DNA from: Bdellovibrio sp. qaytius
GTDB lineage: Bacteria > Bdellovibrionota > Bdellovibrionia > Bdellovibrionales > Bdellovibrionaceae
Assembly (NCBI GenBank): GCA_004011035.1
Contig: CP025734.1
Span: 1,200,001-1,264,000, forward strand
Direction of reading: 5' to 3'
DNA length: 64,000 nucleotides
The notes under the pieces are model-generated. The model was not told the origin of the DNA. It saw only the letters and a program-made list of their open reading frames with translations, and did no database searches. Shown one piece after another: positions 16,319 to 24,680 of the stretch. How positions within the stretch are numbered: the first letter of the stretch is position 1; every line of letters begins with the position of its first letter. Position numbers and translations under genes: made by a program.

Positions 16319-17533
16319 ATGATTTTAACATTTCTTTCACTGACAGCATTAGTGGGCACTCTACCAAGTTATAAAAGCGAATTGTTAGCTCGTACAAATG
16401 GATCAAGCACTTATAATATGCCAGCATACAGCTCAATGAATAATACATCTCCAAGCATTAACGATGAAGGTGATGTGACATTCAAAATACTATCTGGTGG
16501 CTTTGACCAGGTTGGTGACCATAGTGAACAGTCAGGCCTTTGGTTAAAAACTAATAAAGAAATCGATGGTCGTGTTGTGTATTATGCACCCAAAGAAAAA
16601 CTAGTGAGTGATCCTAAAATGCTAGCTCATCAAGAAGTGCTTTTTTCGTTGTTTAATGAAGTTTCAAATGACGGGCTTTTTATTTATGAAAATACAAATC
16701 AAAAAAGTCATAATGTTTTTGCAGCAAAAGAAATACAGGCCTTAAGTTACGCGCAAGAGACAGGATCTGACGATTCTTTTGCCTTTCGCTCGACGGATTC
16801 TGAAAATAGCCGTTCGTTTTTTGAGTGGCGCTCTGACAAGTTATGGCCTGTTGTTGATGAAGAGCACGGCTATGCGTATTTATTTGGTCCGAGTGTGAAT
16901 CAACACTCGCAGTGGTTATTTAAAGCTCGTCTGGGTGAAAGATTTAATTATGCCGAAGAAGCGCCAGACCAGATTGTTTTGCTCATTCCACAGTTTACCG
17001 CGTTTGGTGAAAAGTCTTACCTCAAAACAGTAATCGCTCAAGATGCGGATAGTGATGCCTTATCACCGTATAAATCATTTGATAATAGCCCGCTGTTATC
17101 AAACGCAGGTTATGCGGTGTTTACGGCGACATTAAAAGATAAAACTAGAGTCATCGTTGCCGTTAAAGAGGGAAAACATTTTATCGTGGCAAAAGAAAAT
17201 GAAAATTCAATTTCTCAGATTGAAATGTTTTCGCCAAAAATTAACGACAATGGCTTAGTCGTCTTTCGCGCAAAAGATAAAAATGGTTTACGCGGAATCT
17301 TTTTAGCTAATCCGTTTTCTGTACACCCAGAAGTTAAAAAATTGATCGCTGAAGGTGATTCGATTCTGGCAGATCAAGGAATGTTTGCGATATTAAAGCG
17401 CGATCAATTTCCAGGATTCGGCGGAAACGTTGATATCAATAACAACAATGAGATTGTTTTTTCTGCTGTGATTGCAACAGAAGACCAAAAATTTATTTTT
17501 GGTTCAGTTGTTTACAAATTACATCCGCTGTAA
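16319..17533 (+). CDS. Exported protein with five IND(N/E)G-type beta repeats
   Basis: 404 aa. The N-terminal 15 residues are hydrophobic and probably direct export, though no clear signal peptidase site is visible. Five copies of a short beta motif recur through the protein: SINDEGDVTF, VSNDGLFIYE, LLSNAGYAVFTA, KINDNGLVVFRA and DINNNNEIVFSA. This N-D-x-G-x-V-x-F repeat is known from DUF7453-type and 'choice-of-anchor' surface proteins that probably form a propeller-like fold. No catalytic motif was seen. It is monocistronic and convergent with a hybrid kinase gene, 11 bp away. Confidence 0.6.
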   Translation: MILTFLSLTALVGTLPSYKSELLARTNGSSTYNMPAYSSMNNTSPSINDEGDVTFKILSGGFDQVGDHSEQSGLWLKTNKEIDGRVVYYAPKEKLVSDPKMLAHQEVLFSLFNEVSNDGLFIYENTNQKSHNVFAAKEIQALSYAQETGSDDSFAFRSTDSENSRSFFEWRSDKLWPVVDEEHGYAYLFGPSVNQHSQWLFKARLGERFNYAEEAPDQIVLLIPQFTAFGEKSYLKTVIAQDADSDALSPYKSFDNSPLLSNAGYAVFTATLKDKTRVIVAVKEGKHFIVAKENENSISQIEMFSPKINDNGLVVFRAKDKNGLRGIFLANPFSVHPEVKKLIAEGDSILADQGMFAILKRDQFPGFGGNVDINNNNEIVFSAVIATEDQKFIFGSVVYKLHPL

Positions 17534-17544
17534 TTCAAAATAGC

Positions 17545-19716
17545 TTATTTTTGCCAACGTGCCAAGGTGACTTCAAGATCATGGGGCTTCACTGGCTTGG
17601 ATATAAAATCATCCATGCCTGCAGCAATACATTTTTCTTTTTCACCAGAAAAGGCATTTGCTGTAAGTGCAATAATCAAGGTGTGTTCACCGTTATTTTC
17701 AGTGGCGCGAATTTTTTGTGTAGTTTCAAAACCATCCATTTCGGGCATTTGGCAATCCATTAAAATTAAATCATAAGGCGCAAGCTTTAGCGCTTGTAAA
17801 ACTTCATGGCCATTGGCTGCGATGTCGACAAAATGCCCAAGGTTTCTAAGCTGGGCAGAAGCAACTTTTTGATTCACGATATTGTCTTCGGCAACAAGAA
17901 TACGTAATTTTTTAATTTTTTTATCTTTGTTGAATTTTTTCGGCGCTGTTTTTAGTTGAGCATCAGCACTGGCTGATTGTTTTTTCAGTTCGGCTGTAAA
18001 CCAAAATGTCGAACCCTTGCCAAGAGTACTTTGAAAATCAATTTCACCATTCATATGATCGACTAAACGTTTACAAATGCTGAGGCCAAGACCTGTTCCA
18101 CCGTATTTTTTGTTGTTATGGCCATGCTCTTGAGAAAAGGCTTGAAAAAGTCGGCTATGCATTTCTTCAGAAATACCAATGCCTGTGTCGGTGATGCTAA
18201 ATTTAACCACGGCATGCTGATCGTTTTGCGAGACTAATTCACAAGAGACTAAAACGCTACCTTGATCAGTAAATTTTAAAGCATTGCTAATTAAATTAAT
18301 AAGAACCTGGCGTAATCTGCCAGGGTCGCCACGTAGTTTCGGCGGAACTTCAGCGCTAATCTGTGCTGATAAATTTATTTTTTTATTTTTTGCATTAATA
18401 AGTTGTGAGTCGATCGTGTTGTTAAGTAATTCATTGATATCAAAATCTATATTTTCGAAAGTGATTTTACCGGCTTCAATTTTTGAAAAATCTAAGATAT
18501 CATTAACAATACTCAGTAAACTTTCGCCACTTGTTCTGATGATTTCAGCGTATTCACGTTGATGGTCATTTAAATCTGTCTCAAGCAATAAACCCGTCAT
18601 TCCGATCACACCATTCATGGGAGTTCTAATTTCGTGGCTCATCGTTGCTAAAAATTCAGATTTTAAACGTGAAGCTTCTAATAAAGATTGGTGACGGTTT
18701 TTTTCTTGTTCGTTCAGCAAAGCCGTCGACAAAATTCTTGAAATAGCCTGCGCACCTAAGCTTAAAAAATCTTTATAACTTTGATCAAGCGCACGTCGTG
18801 GGCTAAGGCCAACAACTAAAAAGCCAATTTTATGTTTACTGCCTAATTGCTGTAAAGGATAAACGACTAAGGTGTTGGCGGGTTCTGGCCAAGGACCGCC
18901 CGGAACAAGCCCCTCTAAGTGGCTGAGATCAGTCATTACAATAGATGCATTTGATTTTAAAACGTCTAAAAATTTAAAGGGATCTTTTTCGCTTAAATTC
19001 ATCGTTTGCGGAAACAACTGCTTAAATGTGATGTTGTTATCCTCGAAACCCGAATGTGCCGTGACCGATACTTGATTCTGGTCGGGTGAAGTGAATGTAT
19101 AAAGCACACTGCAAGGTATATCAGTAAGGTGACGAGATAGAACTTCACCGATGCTGGTTGTGGCTTCGTGCGTATGAGTTGGCGAAGCAATGCCGCCAAG
19201 ATCATAAAGTGCAGCCATTCGTCTTTGTGATAAAATATTTTTTGTCACTTCGATCACCGAATGAAAGATTCCGATAATTTGACCGCTTTCATCGCGAATA
19301 GGAGAATACGATAAAGTAAAAAAAGCTTCTTCAGTATAGCCATGACGCTGTAAAAAAAACGGGCTATCTTCTAACCAGAAAGATTGGCCGTGATCCATAA
19401 CGGCGCTCATGAGTGGACCGATTTGCTCCCAAACTTCGGCCCAAGTGTCAGAAACTTTTTCACCTAATGATTTGGGATGTTTGGCTCCGTAAATAATTCG
19501 CCCATTGTCGTTATAAATTTGAACTAAGTCTTTGCCCCAGAAAATAACATTCGGAAATTGTGAATTTAAACTTGTTTCAACTAATGTTTTTAAACTTTCG
19601 GGCCATGACGTGATCGGGCCTAAAGATGTTTTTGACCAATCTTTTTCGCGAATAAGTTGACCCATATCGCCGCCCCCGATGGGCCATAAAATTTGTTGAT
19701 CAGTGAGCATCGACAT
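17545..19716 (-). CDS. Cytoplasmic hybrid histidine kinase (PAS-GAF-HisKA-HATPase-REC)
   Basis: 723 aa without membrane helices. A PAS-like domain lies at about 20-160 ([24 protein letters not shown], typical of bacterial light/redox PAS kinases) and a GAF at about 180-345. HisKA follows at about 360-430 with [14 protein letters not shown], HATPase at about 470-590 (NALKF N-box, [15 protein letters not shown]) and REC at about 605-723 with phospho-acceptor [14 protein letters not shown] and Lys in FISKPVKP. It autophosphorylates and passes phosphate to its own receiver; a downstream Hpt partner is not encoded nearby. An inverted repeat ATCTAT/ATAGAT (19719-19737) lies just before the start. 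The receiver is nearly identical in motif to those of the two kinases at 24.7-29.3 kb, implying paralogy. Confidence 0.9.
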   Translation of the reverse strand: MSMLTDQQILWPIGGGDMGQLIREKDWSKTSLGPITSWPESLKTLVETSLNSQFPNVIFWGKDLVQIYNDNGRIIYGAKHPKSLGEKVSDTWAEVWEQIGPLMSAVMDHGQSFWLEDSPFFLQRHGYTEEAFFTLSYSPIRDESGQIIGIFHSVIEVTKNILSQRRMAALYDLGGIASPTHTHEATTSIGEVLSRHLTDIPCSVLYTFTSPDQNQVSVTAHSGFEDNNITFKQLFPQTMNLSEKDPFKFLDVLKSNASIVMTDLSHLEGLVPGGPWPEPANTLVVYPLQQLGSKHKIGFLVVGLSPRRALDQSYKDFLSLGAQAISRILSTALLNEQEKNRHQSLLEASRLKSEFLATMSHEIRTPMNGVIGMTGLLLETDLNDHQREYAEIIRTSGESLLSIVNDILDFSKIEAGKITFENIDFDINELLNNTIDSQLINAKNKKINLSAQISAEVPPKLRGDPGRLRQVLINLISNALKFTDQGSVLVSCELVSQNDQHAVVKFSITDTGIGISEEMHSRLFQAFSQEHGHNNKKYGGTGLGLSICKRLVDHMNGEIDFQSTLGKGSTFWFTAELKKQSASADAQLKTAPKKFNKDKKIKKLRILVAEDNIVNQKVASAQLRNLGHFVDIAANGHEVLQALKLAPYDLILMDCQMPEMDGFETTQKIRATENNGEHTLIIALTANAFSGEKEKCIAAGMDDFISKPVKPHDLEVTLARWQK

Positions 19717-19864
19717 CTATCTATTGTTTTCATAGATTACCAATTTTGCAATCTCTTGAAGGTGGTGCGTTAGTGGTAAATATCCCCATACGTATTTTTT
19801 TGTTTTTATTTCTTAATTTGCAGCTCTAATATGCCTTCAAAACCCATATAGAAGGAGTTCGTTT

Positions 19865-20275
19865 ATGAAAAGATTAGCTAAATTTTTAACTGTATTTGGA
19901 ATCGTAGCTGTAAGTGCCATTGTGACTGCCCAAACAACAAAAGAGAGTACGACGACGACAACAACATCGACATCGACAGAAAACCATACGGCTGCTGGCT
20001 TTAAGCAAGATGTGGCTGAATTCAAACAAGAGATGTCGGTAAAAATGCAAAGCACTGAAGCGCAAATTACAGCATTAAAAGAAAAAGCCAAAGTTAAAGG
20101 ATCAAACGTAAAAGCTGCGACGATTGCTGATTTAGAAAGTACAAAAATGCATATCAAAAATGATTTAGCCTCATTAGATAAATCAACGGAGTCAACTTGG
20201 ACAAAAATGAAAGCTAAAATCGCAACAGCAATGGATGATTTGAATACAAAAACGCAAAAGTTATTACGCGAATAG
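19865..20275 (+). CDS. Small exported coiled-coil protein
   Basis: 136 aa. A signal peptide (MKRLAKFLTVFGIVAVSAIVTA|Q) is followed by a Thr/Ser-rich stretch with seven consecutive Thr-type codons and a long alternating Lys/Glu helix (about 45-135) with heptad character. A strong GAAGGAG site lies upstream of the ATG. It resembles small periplasmic or surface coiled-coil proteins of unknown function. The opposite strand is open here too, but signal peptide, ribosome binding site and composition favour this frame. Convergent with the MFS gene. Confidence 0.7.
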   Translation: MKRLAKFLTVFGIVAVSAIVTAQTTKESTTTTTTSTSTENHTAAGFKQDVAEFKQEMSVKMQSTEAQITALKEKAKVKGSNVKAATIADLESTKMHIKNDLASLDKSTESTWTKMKAKIATAMDDLNTKTQKLLRE

Positions 20276-20278
20276 TTT

Positions 20279-21520
20279 TTAAGTCGAAAGTTTTTCGAGT
20301 TCCATCTTACGTAACGATGGAGACCAGTAAGCAATCAGGGCTACGGTGAGTAAACACATCGTGGCCCCGAAATAGATCGAAGGCACTGTTCCTAAGAGCT
20401 TGGCTGCAATACCTGATTCAACTTCACCTAATTCATTTGATGATCCAATAAAAATTGAATTTACCGCAGAGATTTTACCGCGCATATGATCTGGCGACGA
20501 CAATTGAACGGCTGCTGATCGAATCATCATACTTACGCTATCAAATAAACCGCTTAAAGCTAACGCCGCTAATGAAATCCAAAATGTCGTGCTCATCGCA
20601 AAAAATAAAATACATAAACCAAAACCTGTCACCGCTGAAAACAGCCACGTGCCTGAATGACCTTTAAGAGGTTTTCTGGCCAAGTATAAACTTGTGATCG
20701 TGGCACCCACCGCAGGGGCCGCGCGCAGAGCGCCTAAACCTTTTGGACCAACCATTAAGATTTCATTCGCAAAAATCGGAAGTAAAGCTGTTACGCCGCC
20801 AAATAAAACCGACACCATATCTAATGACAAAGCTGGAAACAGAATCGGGTGTTTAAACACAAATCTTGCTCCAGATAAAAGTTCATCTTTAATTGTTGCA
20901 TGTTTGTGTAATGTTTCTGGAGCTGAAATATCTTTTTTAATCAAGTACATCGAAATAACGGCGCACACTAATAACAGGCACACTAAAGTTGAAGTTACAG
21001 TGACACCAAAAAATCCAAAAATAAATCCACCGGCAGCAGGGCCAGCGATACGAGCAATTTGCATGGCTGAAGTGCTCGTCGCGGTAGCCTGCATAAGTTG
21101 GTTACGCTCAACTAATCGCGGAACCGATGCAAATATGGCAGGCTGAGAAAATGAACGCGCGATACCCGTTAAAAACGCCGCCGAGTAAAGCATAGCAGCT
21201 TGTGACTGAAGTGATATTTGAGGTGCTAAATAGTTTTCTAATAAAACCATTAGACCTGAAAGTAAACTGACAAAGATCACGCGACGATACACCATAAGCG
21301 GTCTTAAACGATCAACTAAGTAACCCGCATAAAGCGCTAAACCAATCGCAGGTACGGCTTCAGTTAAGCCGATCATACCTAAAGCTAAAGGATCTTTTAA
21401 TAAATCATAAATGCGCCAACCAAGAACAACGGCTTGCATTTGTACTGCGAACGAGAAAAAGAAGCGAGCGGTGACAAGTTTTTTGAAATCAGAGGGCAGT
21501 GTGCTGAAACGGTTACTCAT
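20279..21520 (-). CDS. MFS transporter (MFS_3/EntS-like exporter)
   Basis: 413 aa with 11-12 membrane helices. The opening LVTARFFFSFAVQMQAVVLGWRIYDL and the loop between TM2 and TM3 (AGYLVDRLRPLMVYRR, the MFS motif A position) are typical of the MFS_3 subfamily, which includes the enterobactin exporter EntS and macrolide exporters. It is followed 16 bp upstream by an exported-protein gene in the same direction. Substrate cannot be inferred; it is about 14 kb from the NRPS-PKS cluster, so a link with that product is only a possibility. Confidence 0.85.
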   Translation of the reverse strand: MSNRFSTLPSDFKKLVTARFFFSFAVQMQAVVLGWRIYDLLKDPLALGMIGLTEAVPAIGLALYAGYLVDRLRPLMVYRRVIFVSLLSGLMVLLENYLAPQISLQSQAAMLYSAAFLTGIARSFSQPAIFASVPRLVERNQLMQATATSTSAMQIARIAGPAAGGFIFGFFGVTVTSTLVCLLLVCAVISMYLIKKDISAPETLHKHATIKDELLSGARFVFKHPILFPALSLDMVSVLFGGVTALLPIFANEILMVGPKGLGALRAAPAVGATITSLYLARKPLKGHSGTWLFSAVTGFGLCILFFAMSTTFWISLAALALSGLFDSVSMMIRSAAVQLSSPDHMRGKISAVNSIFIGSSNELGEVESGIAAKLLGTVPSIYFGATMCLLTVALIAYWSPSLRKMELEKLST

Positions 21521-21536
21521 GATAGGATCCTACATT

Positions 21537-22031
21537 TTACTCTTCGCCTTTTAGGCCGTCTGTTTTAATTTTGCCGATCGGGTTATTCATAAATTGAAGA
21601 GTGATACTGATGCGACTTTCAGTGTCTTTGTTGTCACCGTATTTTAAATATAAAAATGAATCTACTTTTGCGGGTGAGAAATCTAAATCGTGAAATTTAA
21701 TATCACAATTTAAAGCCACCCATTGGCCGTCACACACTGCAGTTCCCTGTTGGTTTTGAAATGTTTTATGTCCAGTATCGGTTTCTGCAATCAGGGGCAT
21801 CATAACTTTGATCGGCTCACCAGCTGTTAAATCATCCGGCAAGGTGTAAGACATATATCTTACGCCTTTTTCGTTCGTGATAATTTTGAAGTGTTCGATT
21901 TCGAACGTGGTTAAATTTTGTAAATCTTCAGATGCGGGCACAGAGTATTTAGCGTTCAGATTTAAAACTTCTTGAGCTAATAAAGTTTGCGATAAAAATA
22001 AGACCATTGCGATAAGCACAGATTTAAACAT
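21537..22031 (-). CDS. Exported protein of unknown function
   Basis: 164 aa from the ATG at 22031, where GGAGG lies seven bases upstream and a signal peptide begins (MFKSVLIAMVLFLSQTLLA|QE); a longer reading upstream lacks such a site. The mature domain is beta-rich, with two Cys residues close together (AVCDGQWVALNCD) that could form a disulfide. No family is recognised. It precedes the MFS transporter gene in the same direction and may be co-transcribed with it. Confidence 0.7.
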   Translation of the reverse strand: MFKSVLIAMVLFLSQTLLAQEVLNLNAKYSVPASEDLQNLTTFEIEHFKIITNEKGVRYMSYTLPDDLTAGEPIKVMMPLIAETDTGHKTFQNQQGTAVCDGQWVALNCDIKFHDLDFSPAKVDSFLYLKYGDNKDTESRISITLQFMNNPIGKIKTDGLKGEE

Positions 22032-22105
22032 TTTAGCCTCCAAACAGATGATTATTTTTAGAGCCAATACTTAAAACAAGCAATAGTAAAACTTCTGTTA
22101 ACGAC

Positions 22106-22447
22106 CTAATCGCGAACGCGAACTTCTAAAAGCTCTATCTCGAATATAAGGTTAGAATAGGGTGGGATTTTTGGTTTTTCACGCTCACCATAACCAAGAT
22201 GTGACGGGACAAAAAGGGTACGTTTACCGCCTTCTTTCATGCCGAGCAAGCCTTGATCCCAACCTTGAATCACACGTTTTGAACCAATAACAAACTGAAA
22301 CGGGCGGCCATGGTCATGTGAAGAATCGAACTTAGTGCCGTCCTCAAGAGTGCCGGTGTAGTGACAAAGTAAGAGCGCACCCTTAACGGCAGCAACACCT
22401 TCGCCAACAATAATGTCAGTGATAATTAATTCAGATTTGTTTTCCAT
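22106..22447 (-). CDS. FKBP-type peptidyl-prolyl cis-trans isomerase
   Basis: 113 aa, a single minimal FKBP domain. Landmarks in order: LLCHYTGTLEDGTKFDSS, FQFVIGSKRVIQGWDQGLLGMKEGGKRTLF, GYGE and IPPYSNLIFEIELL. Active-site residues Tyr, Asp, Phe, Val, Ile, Trp and Tyr are at the expected positions. There is no signal peptide, so it is cytoplasmic and accelerates proline isomerisation during folding. It lies 19 bp downstream of the ATP-grasp gene in the same direction, so it may be the third gene of the metallopeptidase/ATP-grasp operon. Confidence 0.92.
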   Translation of the reverse strand: MENKSELIITDIIVGEGVAAVKGALLLCHYTGTLEDGTKFDSSHDHGRPFQFVIGSKRVIQGWDQGLLGMKEGGKRTLFVPSHLGYGEREKPKIPPYSNLIFEIELLEVRVRD

Positions 22448-22466
22448 CAGTCTTAATTAAGCCGAA

Positions 22467-23468
22467 CTAAGCACTTAATGACAAGGAAACAATTTTAGCA
22501 ATGAGATCTTCGTAATCTACGCCAGCTTTATTCGCTGATAAAGCGTAGTCTTCTTTTTTACCGATTGAAGGGTTTGGATTAGCTTCGATAAAATAAATAT
22601 CATCACCCTTAATGCGTAAATCAATACGACCAAAACCTTGAATACCTAAGAGACGATATATCTTTTTGCAGACGTCATTTAATTTTTTCTGCATAGGTTC
22701 TGGAAACTCATTGGCCCAGGCTGTGTCGATGCCCCATTTTTTACGATAAGCTTGATCCCATTTCGATTTGTAAGTCGCAAATTTAGGTTCATCTTCAGCT
22801 TTTTGTTTGAAGAATAACTCACGAGGAGGAAAAACTTTTAAATTTTCATTACCTAAAATGCTCACATAAACTTCGCGGCCATCGATAAATTCTTCAACAA
22901 TGGCATCAGCACCTAGACTACTGTGAATAAATTTAACACGGGCAATGGCTTCTTTTTCATTTTTAACAAATGAACTTTGTGAAATACCTTCAGAAGATTC
23001 TAAATCAAGCGGTTTAATAAATGCCGGAAATGGAAAGTTTTTTAACGAATTCAGGGCGCGACCTTTTTTAGCCACTACAAATTTAGGAATTTTAACTTGG
23101 TGATAATCTAGAATTACTTTTGTTAAACCTTTATCTTTGCACAGCTGTAAGCTCATGGGGCCGGCACCTGTGAATGGAACGCCCACTAATTGCATTAGTG
23201 AAGTTAAGTTGGGTTCAAAATCACGTTTACCTAAAAAAGCTTCTGACATATTAAAAACTAAATCGGGTTTTTGTTCTTTCACGATTTTTAAGAAAGGATC
23301 AATGTCGTCATGAATACCATAAGGAATCACTTCGTGACCTAATTTAATCAGAGTGTTTTTCACATCTTTTTCAATTTTCCAGTCGGGTGTGTTCCAGTAT
23401 CCTGAATAGTCTTCAGGAGCGATCTTTATTGATAAATCAAATAAAAGAATAATCTTAAGTGATTTCAT
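22467..23468 (-). CDS. ATP-grasp ligase, D-alanine-D-alanine ligase-like
   Basis: 333 aa with a D-Ala-D-Ala ligase-type fold. The N-terminal domain ends VPFTGAGPMSLQLCKDKGLTK, the ATP-binding part has FPAFIKPLDLESSEGIS and AIVEEFIDGREVYVSIL, and the C-terminal metal/ATP site is FGRIDLRI...YFIEANPNPSIG. Family members ligate a carboxylate to an amino nucleophile. Divergence from true Ddl (for example the long insert KAEDEPKFATYKSKW) and the coupled metallopeptidase gene (3 bp upstream) suggest a peptide-modifying or peptide-cleaving pair rather than cell-wall precursor synthesis. That functional reading is inference. Confidence 0.78.
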   Translation of the reverse strand: MKSLKIILLFDLSIKIAPEDYSGYWNTPDWKIEKDVKNTLIKLGHEVIPYGIHDDIDPFLKIVKEQKPDLVFNMSEAFLGKRDFEPNLTSLMQLVGVPFTGAGPMSLQLCKDKGLTKVILDYHQVKIPKFVVAKKGRALNSLKNFPFPAFIKPLDLESSEGISQSSFVKNEKEAIARVKFIHSSLGADAIVEEFIDGREVYVSILGNENLKVFPPRELFFKQKAEDEPKFATYKSKWDQAYRKKWGIDTAWANEFPEPMQKKLNDVCKKIYRLLGIQGFGRIDLRIKGDDIYFIEANPNPSIGKKEDYALSANKAGVDYEDLIAKIVSLSLSA

Positions 23469-23471
23469 AAA

Positions 23472-24509
23472 TTAGGCCTCTCTCTTAAATTTGCCAGTGA
23501 ATAAATAATTTTTAACTAAACTTGTTAGAAAGCTGGCCACTTCCATTGTGGTTTGATTTTCAGACTTACCCAGTCTTAATCCAAGTTGCGCACAACGATC
23601 AGTTAAACGTTTTACTAAAGCATCAATGGTGAATTTGCGCTCATGCGTCGCCCAGGCCACAGTCATCACGATATCTTTTTTATGACGTTTCATAAAACGA
23701 CGGGCAGATATTGAAGTTTTCACTTCAATATCGCCATTAAAAATAGTTTTCAAATCAGTGTCGTAAAAATCAGGGTATTCATCGGCATTTTCTTTGCGAC
23801 GTTTTTGATAGTATTTTTCTAACGTCGAAGTTAAATTCGCAACATTGCTTGGAGCACGGCCTTTTTCAGAGGTGTTTTTTAGTTTCAAACTCTCTTTGGC
23901 TAAAGTTTCCATGTAGTTTAATTTTTTTAAAGCCAGAGGCCATTTGCTGTATTCTTTTTTCCAATCAGTGGCTGGCGATAACCAAACGGCAAACGTTTCA
24001 GCAAAATCTTCATCAGGATGAGCCTGGGCATACCAGCGCTCTAAGTGTTTAACGTAGCCTTTTGAATAGGGCTGCGGACGATATCTTTCAGGCGCATAAT
24101 CTTTATCAGGAGATCCAAAAACTTGGCTCCATTTTTTTCTTTTCGAAAATTTAAAACAATGATCAAAACAATGGCCGGCTTCATGGCGAAGCAATTTCAT
24201 AAACCATTCGGGATTGCCGCCTTCAACCTCTAACATCATTGATTTTTCTAAATGTTTAAGGCGGGTGTTGGCTAAATAAAAAGGAACTGCGATGGCATTC
24301 ATGCCTTCAGGGCTAAACCACTCGTCACCAAAAAATATTTGCGGACGAAATGTTAAACCTTTGGCTTCTAATTCAGAATAGAGTTGATTGACGTAATCTT
24401 GAACTTCGCTTTCAGAAATAGCTAACCCCAGATTTTTAAAACGTAGTTTTAAAATATCCGAATCATTTAACTCAGCTAGTTCTTCAGCTTTAATCGTCTT
24501 CGATGACAT
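23472..24509 (-). CDS. Putative zinc-binding metallopeptidase paired with the ATP-grasp ligase
   Basis: 345 aa, no signal peptide. A zinc site HEAGHCFDH (about residue 110) is followed about 55 residues later by DEDFAETFAVWLSP, whose Glu is a probable third ligand, as in gluzincin-like putative metallopeptidases. The C-terminal third is helical and Lys/Arg-rich. Its stop is 3 bp before the ATP-grasp start, so both are very likely co-transcribed. Similar metallopeptidase + D-Ala-D-Ala ligase-like pairs are, from memory, present in other delta-proteobacteria and Bdellovibrionota. The substrate is unknown. Confidence 0.75.
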   Translation of the reverse strand: MSSKTIKAEELAELNDSDILKLRFKNLGLAISESEVQDYVNQLYSELEAKGLTFRPQIFFGDEWFSPEGMNAIAVPFYLANTRLKHLEKSMMLEVEGGNPEWFMKLLRHEAGHCFDHCFKFSKRKKWSQVFGSPDKDYAPERYRPQPYSKGYVKHLERWYAQAHPDEDFAETFAVWLSPATDWKKEYSKWPLALKKLNYMETLAKESLKLKNTSEKGRAPSNVANLTSTLEKYYQKRRKENADEYPDFYDTDLKTIFNGDIEVKTSISARRFMKRHKKDIVMTVAWATHERKFTIDALVKRLTDRCAQLGLRLGKSENQTTMEVASFLTSLVKNYLFTGKFKREA

Positions 24510-24555
24510 ACATTTTACTATCGGCAGGTCTCATTATGATATTGAGCACTGCGCC

Positions 24556-24583
24556 AAGGATTAGGTCGTGAGTCTTAATCCTT
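24556..24583. repeat. Inverted repeat upstream of the metallopeptidase operon
   Basis: AAGGATTA (24556-24563) and TAATCCTT (24576-24583) are perfectly complementary with a 12-nt loop, 47 bp before the metallopeptidase start. On the plus strand TT-G follows; on the minus strand no T-run follows. It could be an operator or the end of the upstream kinase transcript. Confidence 0.35.
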
Positions 24584-24680
24584 TTGTCTAGTCGTTAAGT
24601 TGTTTTGTCCCATATAGCCCGGTAATGGCCTATGTCATTTGCTAAGTACAATCCATACGCCATTGAAAGCGGGGGTATAA

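Noticed and set aside
19837-20334. Long leftward open frame over the coiled-coil gene
   Set aside because: It is the antisense shadow of a gene with signal peptide and ribosome binding site; composition and lack of a start context argue against it.
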